This document shows positions 32,958 through 41,100 of a stretch of 64,000 bases of DNA, piece after piece. The position numbers were made by a program, and so were the translations under genes. The notes under the pieces were generated by a model. It made no database searches and was not told the DNA's origin. It saw only the letters and a list, made by a program, of their open reading frames with translations. Source of the stretch: RGDT01 sp964630925 (GTDB lineage: Bacteria > Planctomycetota > Planctomycetia > Gemmatales > Gemmataceae); NCBI GenBank assembly GCA_964630925.1, contig CAZVZK010000018.1:1-64000 (forward strand), given 5' to 3'. The stretch's first letter is position 1; the number at the start of each line of letters is the position of its first letter.

Positions 32958-33083
32958 ACAGGTCTTGGCTTTCGGGCAGGACATCGCCCGCACTCGTGCA
33001 ATCGTCGGCCCCGCGGGTCGGCTCTCGCCTTGGCGGCCTGCGGGGCCGCCCCATCGCTGATTGCCGTCCCACACGGCCAGGCA

Positions 33084-34247
33084 TCACTCGCCGAATCGCA
33101 CCAGCTCGCCGCCGGCCGGCGCGAGCCTGAACTTCACCACGCCGCCCTTCGCCTCCAGCGGCAGCCACTTGCTTTCCTTCCGGCCGAATAGCTCCGCCTT
33201 CGTGCCGTCCTTGACGCGCAGCTCCACCGCCTGCCCGGCGTAGGCGTTGTGGTTCGCCACGAACACCACGCCCGGCTTCTCGCCCGCATAATCGCCCACG
33301 AGCACCTCGCCCGCCGACACCGTCAGCCAGAGCCCCTTCGGGAACGCCGTCGTCCCGCCGGGCAGCGCCGCGGCGGGGATCGCCTCGTTGTTCGCCGTCT
33401 TCGTCGCGGGGGTCGAGTAGACCGCCTTGGGCAGGCCGAGCCGTGCCATCTCGGCGCACAGCGGCGCGATCTCGGCGTGGACCTTCAGGATGTCCTTGCC
33501 GGCCTCCTTCCACTCCAGCCTGTCGAGGTCCATCAGATCCGTGGCGAGGAACCACAGGATCACCTTGCACCCGGAGGCGAGGGCCGTATTCGCGGAGTAG
33601 AGGCTGCGGTTGAAGTTGCCCTTGCCGGCGATGCCGGAGGTGGCACTCAGCCAGCAGCCCCACCACGCCTCGCGCTCGCGCGCCCAGCCGAGGAAGCGCG
33701 CCGTGTGCGGCAGGTGCTGGCCGAGGCCACGCTTCCAGTGGAAGTCGTAATACCCGATCACGTCGGCCGCCGTGATGGAGCCCATGCCGTCGGTGCGGTA
33801 GGTGCCGCTGTAGGCGGGGTGGGTCGGGTCCCACTTGCGCACGTTGAGGATGTCGCGCTGTCGGCCGGGCGAGGTCTTGCGGACGGGGTCGTTCCAGATG
33901 TTGTACCCCCACACCGCCGCCTCGCCCTTGAGCGCCTCGCAGACCGTCTTGCACTTCTCGGGCGAGTTGTAGACGTGGTGCTCCGGCGCGAGCAGATCGA
34001 CCATGAGTTTGACGCCGTGCTTCTTGCACAGGGCGACACGCGCCTTGGTGTACGTCGTGTGGACGGTGTTGAACCCGCCCGCCTTGATGGCGATGAGGAG
34101 CTTCTCGAACCTGGCGTCATCCTTCGGCAGGTGGTCGCCGGCGTAGCCCGCCGAGAAGACGAGGGCGACGGCGGAGGGCTTCGGGGCACGCTGCCTCTCG
34201 GGCGCCACGTCGGCGGAGAGGGCGGCGAGCAAAAGGAGGGGCAGCAT
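33084..34247 (-). CDS. Exported TIM-barrel-like protein, glycoside hydrolase-like
   Basis: A 387-residue protein with the signal peptide MLPLLLLAALSADVAPERQ. The body reads as alternating strands and helices of a TIM barrel: KAGGFNTVHTTYTKARVALC, HGVKLMVDLLAPEHH, AAVWGYNIWNDPVRKTS, DVIGYYDFHWKRGL and GCKVILWFLATDLMD. A C-terminal all-beta region (GGVVKFRLAPAGGELVRF) follows, as in many carbohydrate-active enzymes. YNIWNDP resembles the N-E/D motif position of GH5/GH42 clan enzymes, but the acid residue is Asp, so activity is uncertain. ATG 34247 has a GAGGTG upstream. It faces the pyrD gene convergently across a repeat-containing spacer. Confidence 0.75.
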   Translation of the reverse strand: MLPLLLLAALSADVAPERQRAPKPSAVALVFSAGYAGDHLPKDDARFEKLLIAIKAGGFNTVHTTYTKARVALCKKHGVKLMVDLLAPEHHVYNSPEKCKTVCEALKGEAAVWGYNIWNDPVRKTSPGRQRDILNVRKWDPTHPAYSGTYRTDGMGSITAADVIGYYDFHWKRGLGQHLPHTARFLGWAREREAWWGCWLSATSGIAGKGNFNRSLYSANTALASGCKVILWFLATDLMDLDRLEWKEAGKDILKVHAEIAPLCAEMARLGLPKAVYSTPATKTANNEAIPAAALPGGTTAFPKGLWLTVSAGEVLVGDYAGEKPGVVFVANHNAYAGQAVELRVKDGTKAELFGRKESKWLPLEAKGGVVKFRLAPAGGELVRFGE

Positions 34248-34345
34248 GAGACACCTCGCGGGAACGGCACTCGTGTCGGGGATTGTACCCCTTTGGCGGG
34301 GGGCGAAGGCCGGCGACAGGGCGGCGAGGATGAGGGTGGCCCTCG

Positions 34346-34747
34346 CTACGGCCTCGCGCGTCTGAACACGCCACGCCCGTGGAAGGTGACCCAGTCGGCG
34401 ACGGGGGTGCGTTTGAGGGTGTATCGGTACACGAGCCGCCCGCCCCCGCCCCCCGCGGCCGGCATGTCGAGGACCCCCTGCTCGCCCGCCGCGCCGGGCG
34501 GCCTGACGTTGAGCACCCATCGCGAGACCACGGTGCCGGACTGCGTGACCGTGACGTCCTTGCCTGCGAAGATGTATTTCACGTTGTTCGAAGACGGCTT
34601 GTTGTGGTCCGACGAGTCCATCTCCGTCCACTCGCCCTGGAGGATCTGCTCGTCGGTCTCCGGCACGGGGGCCGCCTTCTTCGGCAGGAACGGCGCCGGC
34701 GCGAACGCCAGCGACAGGGCGGCCAGGGTGAGGAGCGCGGAGGGCAT
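34346..34747 (-). CDS. Small exported TIGR03067-like protein
   Basis: A 133-residue protein with the signal peptide MPSALLTLAALSLAFAPAPF. EQILQGEWTEMDSS matches the LQGxW start of TIGR03067-like planctomycete domains, a lipocalin-like beta barrel. Strands VKYIFAGKDVTVTQ, VVSRWVLNVRPP and LVYRYTLKRTPVADW follow. Function unknown. ATG 34747 gives a normal signal peptide. The gene stands 98 bases upstream of the TIM-barrel gene on the same strand. Confidence 0.75.
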   Translation of the reverse strand: MPSALLTLAALSLAFAPAPFLPKKAAPVPETDEQILQGEWTEMDSSDHNKPSSNNVKYIFAGKDVTVTQSGTVVSRWVLNVRPPGAAGEQGVLDMPAAGGGGGRLVYRYTLKRTPVADWVTFHGRGVFRRARP

Positions 34748-34812
34748 CGTCGGCCTCGGGCAAGGGGGGGCGAAGGGATCATACCCCGAGGGGAGGGCGG
34801 TGGGCAAGGGGC

Positions 34813-35310
34813 TCACGCCGCCGGGTAGCGCGTCCGGAATTGACGCAGCAGCTCGGCGATCACCTCGGCGTCGAGGGGCATGAGGGACTTGGTGCTCTTG
34901 TGCGACTCGCGCTCCCACGGCTTGCCGGTCACCATGACCGACAGCGTCGGCCGCCCGATGGGTCGGACGTAGTGCCAGGCGTCGGGGTGCGTCATCTCAT
35001 ACCGGAAATCGCCACGCGCGACCATGCGGGCCGCGAACGGCGGCTCCTGCATCCCGGCGCCGAAGCCGACGGCCATCTCGTACTCGCCATCGAGGACGCG
35101 CATGGCCGACGGCCAGGGGTGCGGGTGGAACAGCGCCTCGCCGCGTTCGCACGGGTGGATGCGGTGGAGGAAGACGCGGTAGTCGCGCCAGCGTGTCCAC
35201 AGGCGGTCCACCGTGGGCGGGTGGTAATCGACGAGCAGGCTCTGCCAGATGCCCTCGTCGAGCAGCAGCCCCGGCAGCGCCTCCTCGGCGAGCGCGAGAA
35301 CGTCGAGCAT
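34813..35310 (-). CDS. Cupin-like protein in operon with a sirtuin
   Basis: A 165-residue protein. YRVFLHRIHPCERGEALFHP and MRVLDGEYEMAVGFGAG match the two cupin-like motifs, with H-x-H (HPH) and a later His in DAWHYVRPIGRPTLSV that could bind a metal. GNs follow the usual jelly-roll pattern. A perfect AAGGAGG lies six bases before ATG 35310. The gene begins 11 bases after the sirtuin gene ends, so they form one operon. The role is unknown; proximity suggests it may act on the same small molecule or modified protein as the sirtuin. Confidence 0.72.
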   Translation of the reverse strand: MLDVLALAEEALPGLLLDEGIWQSLLVDYHPPTVDRLWTRWRDYRVFLHRIHPCERGEALFHPHPWPSAMRVLDGEYEMAVGFGAGMQEPPFAARMVARGDFRYEMTHPDAWHYVRPIGRPTLSVMVTGKPWERESHKSTKSLMPLDAEVIAELLRQFRTRYPAA

Positions 35311-35321
35311 GTGCTCCTCCT

Positions 35322-36149
35322 TCAGAGGGCGAGCAGGGAGTCGATGCGGGGCAGCGCGTCGAGCGCGCCCAGCGGCAGGCCGATGCCGCCGTCGGGCGTC
35401 TCCGGCTCGCGCGGGTTGATGCGGATGAGCGTCCCCGATGCGCACTCGCACTCGACGCGCACCGTCGGGATCGCCAGGCCGGCCCCCATCTCGACGGCGA
35501 CGACACGCCGGCCAGCCGTCGCCTTCAGCCAGGCCCGGTAGTTTGCGAGCTGGCCCTCGGCGCGGGCGGTCTCCCATCCGCGGTCGTTGAACATCAGGAT
35601 GTTCGGGCGGGCGAGGCTCTTGCACCGCGGGCACGCCGGCAGCTCCGACGTGGCCCGGATGGTCTCCTGGTCCACCTCGACGCACACGTCATCCGAGGGC
35701 CAGATGTTGATGCCGCACCCGCTCGTGCATTGGAGGAATCGGATCGAGCCGTGGCACTCGATGATGCGCTCGGGGTCGAAGCCCGCCTTCTGGAACTGGC
35801 CATCGACGTTGCTGGTGAACACGAACGCGCCGAACGGCATCCGCGCCGCCCACCGCTGAAGGATGGCGAACCCGCCGTGGGGCGTGGCGGCCCGGTAGAG
35901 GTTCATGCGATGGCCGAAGAAGCCCCAGGCCAGAGGCGGGTCGGTGCGGAACCAGTGCGGCGTGGACATCTCGTGGAACTGGCGGCCCCGGAACGGCGGG
36001 TACGCCTTCCAGAACCCCTCCGGCCCGCGGAAGTCGGGCAGGCCGGAGTCCACGCCCATCCCCGCGCCTGCCCCGATCAGCAGGGCGTCGGCCTCGCGGA
36101 TGGCGTCCGCCGCCGCTTGCAGGGCGGCGTCCATATCCGACGTGTGCAT
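35322..36149 (-). CDS. Sir2 family NAD-dependent protein deacylase
   Basis: A 275-residue sirtuin. ADALLIGAGAGMGVDSGLPD is the Gly-rich NAD-binding motif (GAGxS/D-GxP-DFRG, here LPDFRGPEGFWK). FVFTSNVDGQFQKAGF matches the TxNxD motif, and IIECHGSIRF supplies the catalytic His. Two cysteine pairs, CTSGC and CPRC, form the structural zinc site. All catalytic residues are present. The variant GAGMGVDSGLPD rather than GAGISAESGIPTFR marks a divergent branch. ATG 36149 is preceded by AAGGAGA. The gene leads a two-gene operon with a cupin-like protein. Target proteins are unknown. Confidence 0.93.
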   Translation of the reverse strand: MHTSDMDAALQAAADAIREADALLIGAGAGMGVDSGLPDFRGPEGFWKAYPPFRGRQFHEMSTPHWFRTDPPLAWGFFGHRMNLYRAATPHGGFAILQRWAARMPFGAFVFTSNVDGQFQKAGFDPERIIECHGSIRFLQCTSGCGINIWPSDDVCVEVDQETIRATSELPACPRCKSLARPNILMFNDRGWETARAEGQLANYRAWLKATAGRRVVAVEMGAGLAIPTVRVECECASGTLIRINPREPETPDGGIGLPLGALDALPRIDSLLAL

Positions 36150-36231
36150 GTGGCGTCTCCTTGCCCTCTCCACTACACCATTGTACGGCGCATCTCTTGC
36201 TTCATATCGGTGGCCCGATGGGAGGAATGTC

Positions 36232-36663
36232 ATGCTGAAGAGCACACTGGCCCTCGTCCTGGGGTTGTCGGCGGCCGTCTGCGTGCTGCCGGGCGGCGCG
36301 TCACACGCCCAGGAGAAGGACAAGGACAAGAAGGCGACGTTCGAGGTCTACAAGGACAAGGGCGGCGAATTCCGCTGGCGGCTGCGGGCCGGCAACGGCA
36401 AGATCCTCGCCGTGCCGGAGGATGCCTACAAGACCCTCGCCGCCGCCAAGGAGGCCGTCGAGAACGTCAAGACGAATGCAGGGACGTGGAAGGTCGAGTA
36501 CACGATGGACAAGGGCAAGAAGCACCGCTGGGACATGAAGGCGCGCAACGGCCGCGTCATGGCCCGCTCGTCGGAGGGCTACGAGTCGAAGGCCGCCGCC
36601 GAGAAGTCCGTCGAGACGTTCCGGGCTGACGCCAAGGGTGCGACGATCAACGAGGTGAAGTGA
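36232..36663 (+). CDS. Exported DUF1508 (YegP-like) protein
   Basis: A 143-residue protein with the signal peptide MLKSTLALVLGLSAAVCVLP. The mature part is two tandem DUF1508 repeats: FEVYKDKGGEFRWRLRAGNG with KILAVPEDAYKTLAAAKEAV, and VEYTMDKGKKHRWDMKARNG with RVMARSSEGYESKAAAEKSV. This matches the YegP two-repeat layout exactly, except for the added signal peptide. YegP-type proteins have unknown function. A GGAGG is seven bases before ATG 36232. The gene is divergent from the sirtuin operon, with about 80 bases between starts. Confidence 0.9.
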   Translation: MLKSTLALVLGLSAAVCVLPGGASHAQEKDKDKKATFEVYKDKGGEFRWRLRAGNGKILAVPEDAYKTLAAAKEAVENVKTNAGTWKVEYTMDKGKKHRWDMKARNGRVMARSSEGYESKAAAEKSVETFRADAKGATINEVK

Positions 36664-36905
36664 AGAGGGCGTAACCGGCGGTGCGCGGGTCGCAACTGGG
36701 GTGGGGGCCTGGCACGCTTGGCACCCTTGGAAGGCACCCTTGAGATGAAAAGGCGCCGTCGTCATCGAAGTGACGTGGGCGGCGTCCATCCCGAGGGCGT
36801 CCCTGGCACCCTTGGCATTCTTGGCTCCCTTGGCACCCTTGCCGCCCCCCCCACGCCACATCAACGATCACGCCGCTGCACATCGACTGCCGCCTCCGGC
36901 GGGCC
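36664..36905. repeat. Spacer with 9-bp tandem repeats
   Basis: 242 bases after the DUF1508 gene and before the convergent aldo/keto reductase. At about 36805-36840 four 9-bp units follow each other: TTGGCACCC, TTGGCATTC, TTGGCTCCC, TTGGCACCC. Similar units (TTGGCACCC, GGCACCCTT) occur upstream at about 36718-36741, on the other side of an 80-base unique core. I find no gene or clear terminator. Confidence 0.55.
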
Positions 36906-37898
36906 TCATCGGTCGATGGTCTTCATGGACTGCGCCGGGTAACGTTCGCCCGCGGCGGCACCCGCCGGCAGCACGGCGTCGACGCGCGCCAGGTCCTCGG
37001 GGGACAGGCGGACGGCGGCCGCCCCGAGGTTGTCGTCGAGGTACTTCACACGCTTGGTGCCGGGGATCGGGACGATGTCGTCCCCCTGGGCCAGCACCCA
37101 GGCGAGCGCGAGCTGGCTCGGCGTGCACCCCTTGGCGGCGGCGATCTCCTCGATCTTGCGGACGAGGTCGAGGTTCTTCTGGAAGTTGTCGCCCTGGAAG
37201 CGCGGCGCGTTGCGCCGGTAGTCGTCCGCCGGCAGGTCCTCGTACTTCTTGAATTGGCCGGTCAGGAAGCCGCGACCCAGCGGGCTGTAGGCGACGAAGC
37301 CGACGCCCAGCTCACGCACCGCGGGCAGCACGTCGGCCTCGCACTCCCGGCTCCACAGCGAGTACTCGGTCTGCAGCGCCGCGATGGGGTGCACCTTCGC
37401 CGCGCGGCGGATGGTGGCCGGAGACGCCTCCGACAGCCCGAGGTGCCGGACCTTGCCGGCCTTGACCAGATCGGCCATCGCGCCGACGGTGTCCTCGATG
37501 GGCGTTTTCGGATCGACCCGGTGCTGGTAATAGAGGTCGATGTGATCGACGCCGAGGCGGCGGAGGCTGGCGTCGCAGCACGCGCGGACGTACTCCGGGT
37601 CGCCGCGGACGCCGAGGAATTCGCCGGCCGTCCCGCGCACGTTGCCGAACTTGGTGGCGAGGACGACGCCCCCCCGCCGCCCCTCGATGGCCTTGCCGAC
37701 CAGCTCCTCGTTGCGGCCGACGCCGTACATGTCGGCGGTGTCGAGGAAGTTCCCGCCCGCGTCCAGGTAGCGGCGGATGACCTTGATCGACTCGGCGTCG
37801 TCCGTCTGGCCGGGGGTGTAGAACTCGCTCATCCCCATGCAGCCGAGGCCGACGGCCGACACACGCAGCCCGCCCCGTCCCAGCTCACGCTCGGTCAT
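36906..37898 (-). CDS. Aldo/keto reductase
   Basis: A 330-residue AKR-family NADPH-dependent oxidoreductase. The catalytic tetrad is visible: Asp and Tyr in NFLDTADMYGVGRNEE, Lys in VVLATKFGNV, and His in DLYYQHRVDP. The cofactor-binding end is IVPIPGTKRVKYLDDNL. The closest pattern is the YhdN/PLA-like aldo/keto reductases (LGLGCMGMSEFY, PLGRGFLTG). ATG 37898 is chosen because the family begins TERELGRGGLRVS; an upstream in-frame start at 37949 adds 17 residues of uncertain value. Substrate unknown. The gene is convergent with the DUF1508 gene across a repeat-bearing spacer. Confidence 0.95.
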   Translation of the reverse strand: MTERELGRGGLRVSAVGLGCMGMSEFYTPGQTDDAESIKVIRRYLDAGGNFLDTADMYGVGRNEELVGKAIEGRRGGVVLATKFGNVRGTAGEFLGVRGDPEYVRACCDASLRRLGVDHIDLYYQHRVDPKTPIEDTVGAMADLVKAGKVRHLGLSEASPATIRRAAKVHPIAALQTEYSLWSRECEADVLPAVRELGVGFVAYSPLGRGFLTGQFKKYEDLPADDYRRNAPRFQGDNFQKNLDLVRKIEEIAAAKGCTPSQLALAWVLAQGDDIVPIPGTKRVKYLDDNLGAAAVRLSPEDLARVDAVLPAGAAAGERYPAQSMKTIDR

Positions 37899-38184
37899 GG
37901 CCTTCGCCTCCCACAGCGGGCTGGTGGCATTGTAGGCACCGGGCCTCATTCACGCGCCCTGTGCGGGTGTCGTGTCTTCGGGTGGACATGGGGGGCCCTG
38001 GCTGGGTGTGGTTGGCACCCCCTCAGCCAGGCGTCCCCCCTGCTTTTTCCAGTGGATACGCAAACTTGATGCGCATGGGGTCGCCAGAGCCAGACCCCGG
38101 CCACCCACGATCCAGACCACCCACAGGATGTGCGGGCCCGATCCGTCGCCGGCCCATCGCCGGCCACGGATCGGCATCACCCCG
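37899..38184. other. Intergenic spacer with hairpin
   Basis: 286 bases between the reductase start and the end of the giant TPR lipoprotein gene, both minus strand. CCTGGCTG (37997-38004) pairs with CAGCCAGG (38024-38031) over a 19-base loop; this is a candidate terminator for the TPR gene, although it lies 150 bases past the stop codon. The reductase promoter should be here too. Nothing else is recognisable. Confidence 0.4.
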
Positions 38185-41100
38185 TCACTTCCGCATCCGC
38201 GCCCGCGCCAGGGCATCGGCGATCGCCTTGTCCCCCGGCACGCGCGCCAGCGCCTCCGTGTACGCCGCCACGGCCTCATCGTACCGCTTCTGGGCGTGCT
38301 CGGCCCGGCCCAGCCCCGCGTACGCCGCGTGCTGCTCCTTCGCCAGCTTCGCGTCGCCGATGACCGCCTCGGCGGCGGCCCGATACGCCCGCGCCGCCTC
38401 CGCCCACCGCCCGGCCTTCTCCGACGCCTGGGCCGCGGCGAGCTGCTTGCGATGCTCCGCCACGTTCACCGCAGGCGCCGGCGGCTTCAGCCCGGCCTCC
38501 GCCTTGCGCTTGCCGTCGATGGCCGCCGCGTCGCCCGGCCTCACCTTCAGGGCGTTGTCGAACGCCGCCCGCGCCTCCGCGAACTTGCGCCCGGCCAGGT
38601 GCGCCTGGCCCTGCGTCAGCCACGCCGTGTACAGCCCGGCGCGATACTGGGCGTCCGCCTCGTTGCGGAGCTTCAGCGCCGTCGCGTCGGCCGGGAAGTG
38701 CTTGAGAGCCTCGTTGTACGCCGCCAGCGCCGCGGCGTGATCGCCCTTGACCGTCGCCGAGCGTCCGGCGGCCATCGCCTTGTCGAAGGCCACCTTCTTC
38801 GCATCGACGGGCGGCGGCTTCATCCCGTCCTCCGCCTGACGCTTGCCCTCGGAGGCGAGCCTGTCGCCTGGCTTGTTCGCCAGCGCCTGATCGAACGCGG
38901 CCCGGGCCTCGGCGAACTTGCGGCCCGCGAGCAGCGCCTGCCCCTGCCTGTACGCCGCCTGATACGCCGCCTCACGCTGCGCCGCCTGCGCCTCCGTGCG
39001 CAGCTTCGTCGCCGTCGGGTCGCCGGGGATGAGCTTCAGCGCCTCGGAGTACGCGGCGAGGGCGCCCGCGTGATCGCCCTTCGCCGTCGCCGCGCGTCCG
39101 GCGGCCATCGCCTTGTCGAAGGCCACCTTCTTCGCATCGACGGGCGGCGGCTTCATCCCGTCCTCCGCCTGACGCTTGCCCTCCAGCGCCGGCCGGTCGC
39201 CGGGCTTCACGGCCAGGGCGTTGTCGAACGCGGCCTTGGCCTCCGCGAACTTGCGTCCGCCGAGCAGCGTCTGCCCCTGCCTGTACCACGCCTGATACAG
39301 CGTATCCACCGCCGCCGTGCGCTCCGACAGGGCCGCCTTGTCACCGGGGACCTGCTTGAGCGCCTCGTCGAATTCGCGGACGGCATCGCCGTGCTTGCCG
39401 GCCTTCACCAACGCCCGCGCCGTCGACATCGCCTTTTCATACGCCGCCTTGCGCGGATCGGCCGGCGGCGGCTTCATGCCCTCCAGCGCCTGACGCTTGC
39501 CCTCGATGGCCGCCGTGTCCCCCGGCTTCGCCACGAGGGCGGCGTCGAACGACTTGGCCGCGTCGGCGAACCGCCGCTCCTTGAGCAGCGCCGACCCCTC
39601 GCCGTACGCCTTCTTGTACGCGGCCTCGGCCTTGCCCTTCGTGTCGCGCTCGGTGGCCTCGCGCAACAGCTTCTCCGCGCTGGCGTAGGCCGCCGTCGCC
39701 TTGGCGTCGCCCGGCATCAGGCGCAGCGCCTCCCGGTACGAGAACATCGCGCCCTGGAGGTTGTTCGCCTTCACCGCCGCGGTGCCGGCGTCCATCGCCA
39801 GCTGGTAATCCTCCTGGCGTTTCTTCGCCAGGGGATCGACGGGCGCCGGGATCAGCTTCTCGGCGCTCGCCAGCCCGACCTTCGCCTCGGCGCTCGTCGG
39901 GCCCAGCCCCAGCGCCCGGCGGAAGGCGTCGGCCGCCTCCTTGCCACGCTTCGCCGCCAGGTGCGCGGAGCCCGCCCCGACGAGCTTTGCCACCTCACCC
40001 TTGCGCGTCTTCTCCTCCTGCTCGCGTCTGGCCCGCGCCAGGTCTTCCGTCTGCGCCCGCTCCGCCTTGGCCAGGGCCGCCCCCAGCGCCACATCGCCCG
40101 GCGCCAGCGTCAGCGCCTCGCGGTAGCTCTTCACCGCGCCGGCCCAGTCGCGCTTGCCCTCCGCCGTCTTCGCCAGCGACGCCAGCTCGCTCAGGCGCGC
40201 CTTCTTGCGCGAGTCGGCGTCGCGAGCGGCCCGCTCCGCGTCCTCCTTCCGCTTCTTCGCCTCCTGCGCCGCCCGCAGGCCGTTCGTGGCCACGGGGTCG
40301 CCGGGGAACAGCTTCGCCGCCGCCGTGTACTTGGCGATGGCCGCGTCGAGGCTGCCGGCCTTCACGTCGGCCGCCGCCCCCGTCAGTGCCGTCGTGTAGG
40401 CCTCGCGGCTCTTGCGCTCCGCCAGCTCGGCGTCGGCCCGCTTCTTCGCCTCCTCGGCGAGACGCTTCTTCTCGACATCGGTCTTGGCCTGCGCCGCCGC
40501 CAGCGCGTCCTGGGCGTCGCGCATCAGCCTCGCCGCCTCCGGCGACGCGAGCAGTTTCTGGGCCGCCTGCGCGTCGGCGAGGGCGTCGGCGGGCTTGCCC
40601 GCCTTCAGGTCCGCGGTGCCGTCCTTGATGTATTTGTCGTGCAGCGCCTTGTCGCGCGCCTGCGCCGACTTCTTCCGCTCGGCGTCGGCGGACTGCCGAG
40701 CCTGCCGCTCCTTCTCGACCCGGGCCGCCGCCGACTCGCGTGCCGCCGACTGCGCCGCCAGACGCTTGTCCTCGGCGTCCTTGGCCCTGGCCTTGGCGTC
40801 GGCCTCGGCCTGCAGACGCGCCTTCGCCAGCTCGGCGAACCCGGCCTCGTTCGGCTTCATGCGCGTCGAGCTCTGCAGGAGCCGCGCCGCCGAGGCGTTG
40901 TCGCCCTTCGCGGAGGCCATCTTCGCCTGGGCCTGGAGCTGATCCGCGGCCTTCTCGCGCCGCGCCTGCACCTCTCGCTTCTGCGCCTCGGTGCGCGTCT
41001 TGGCGTCGGCCTCCGCCTTCGCCTTGACCAGCGCCGACTGGATCGCCAGCTCCTGCTGCCGCTTCTTCGCCGCCTCCTGCACCAGCGCCAGCTTGGCCGT

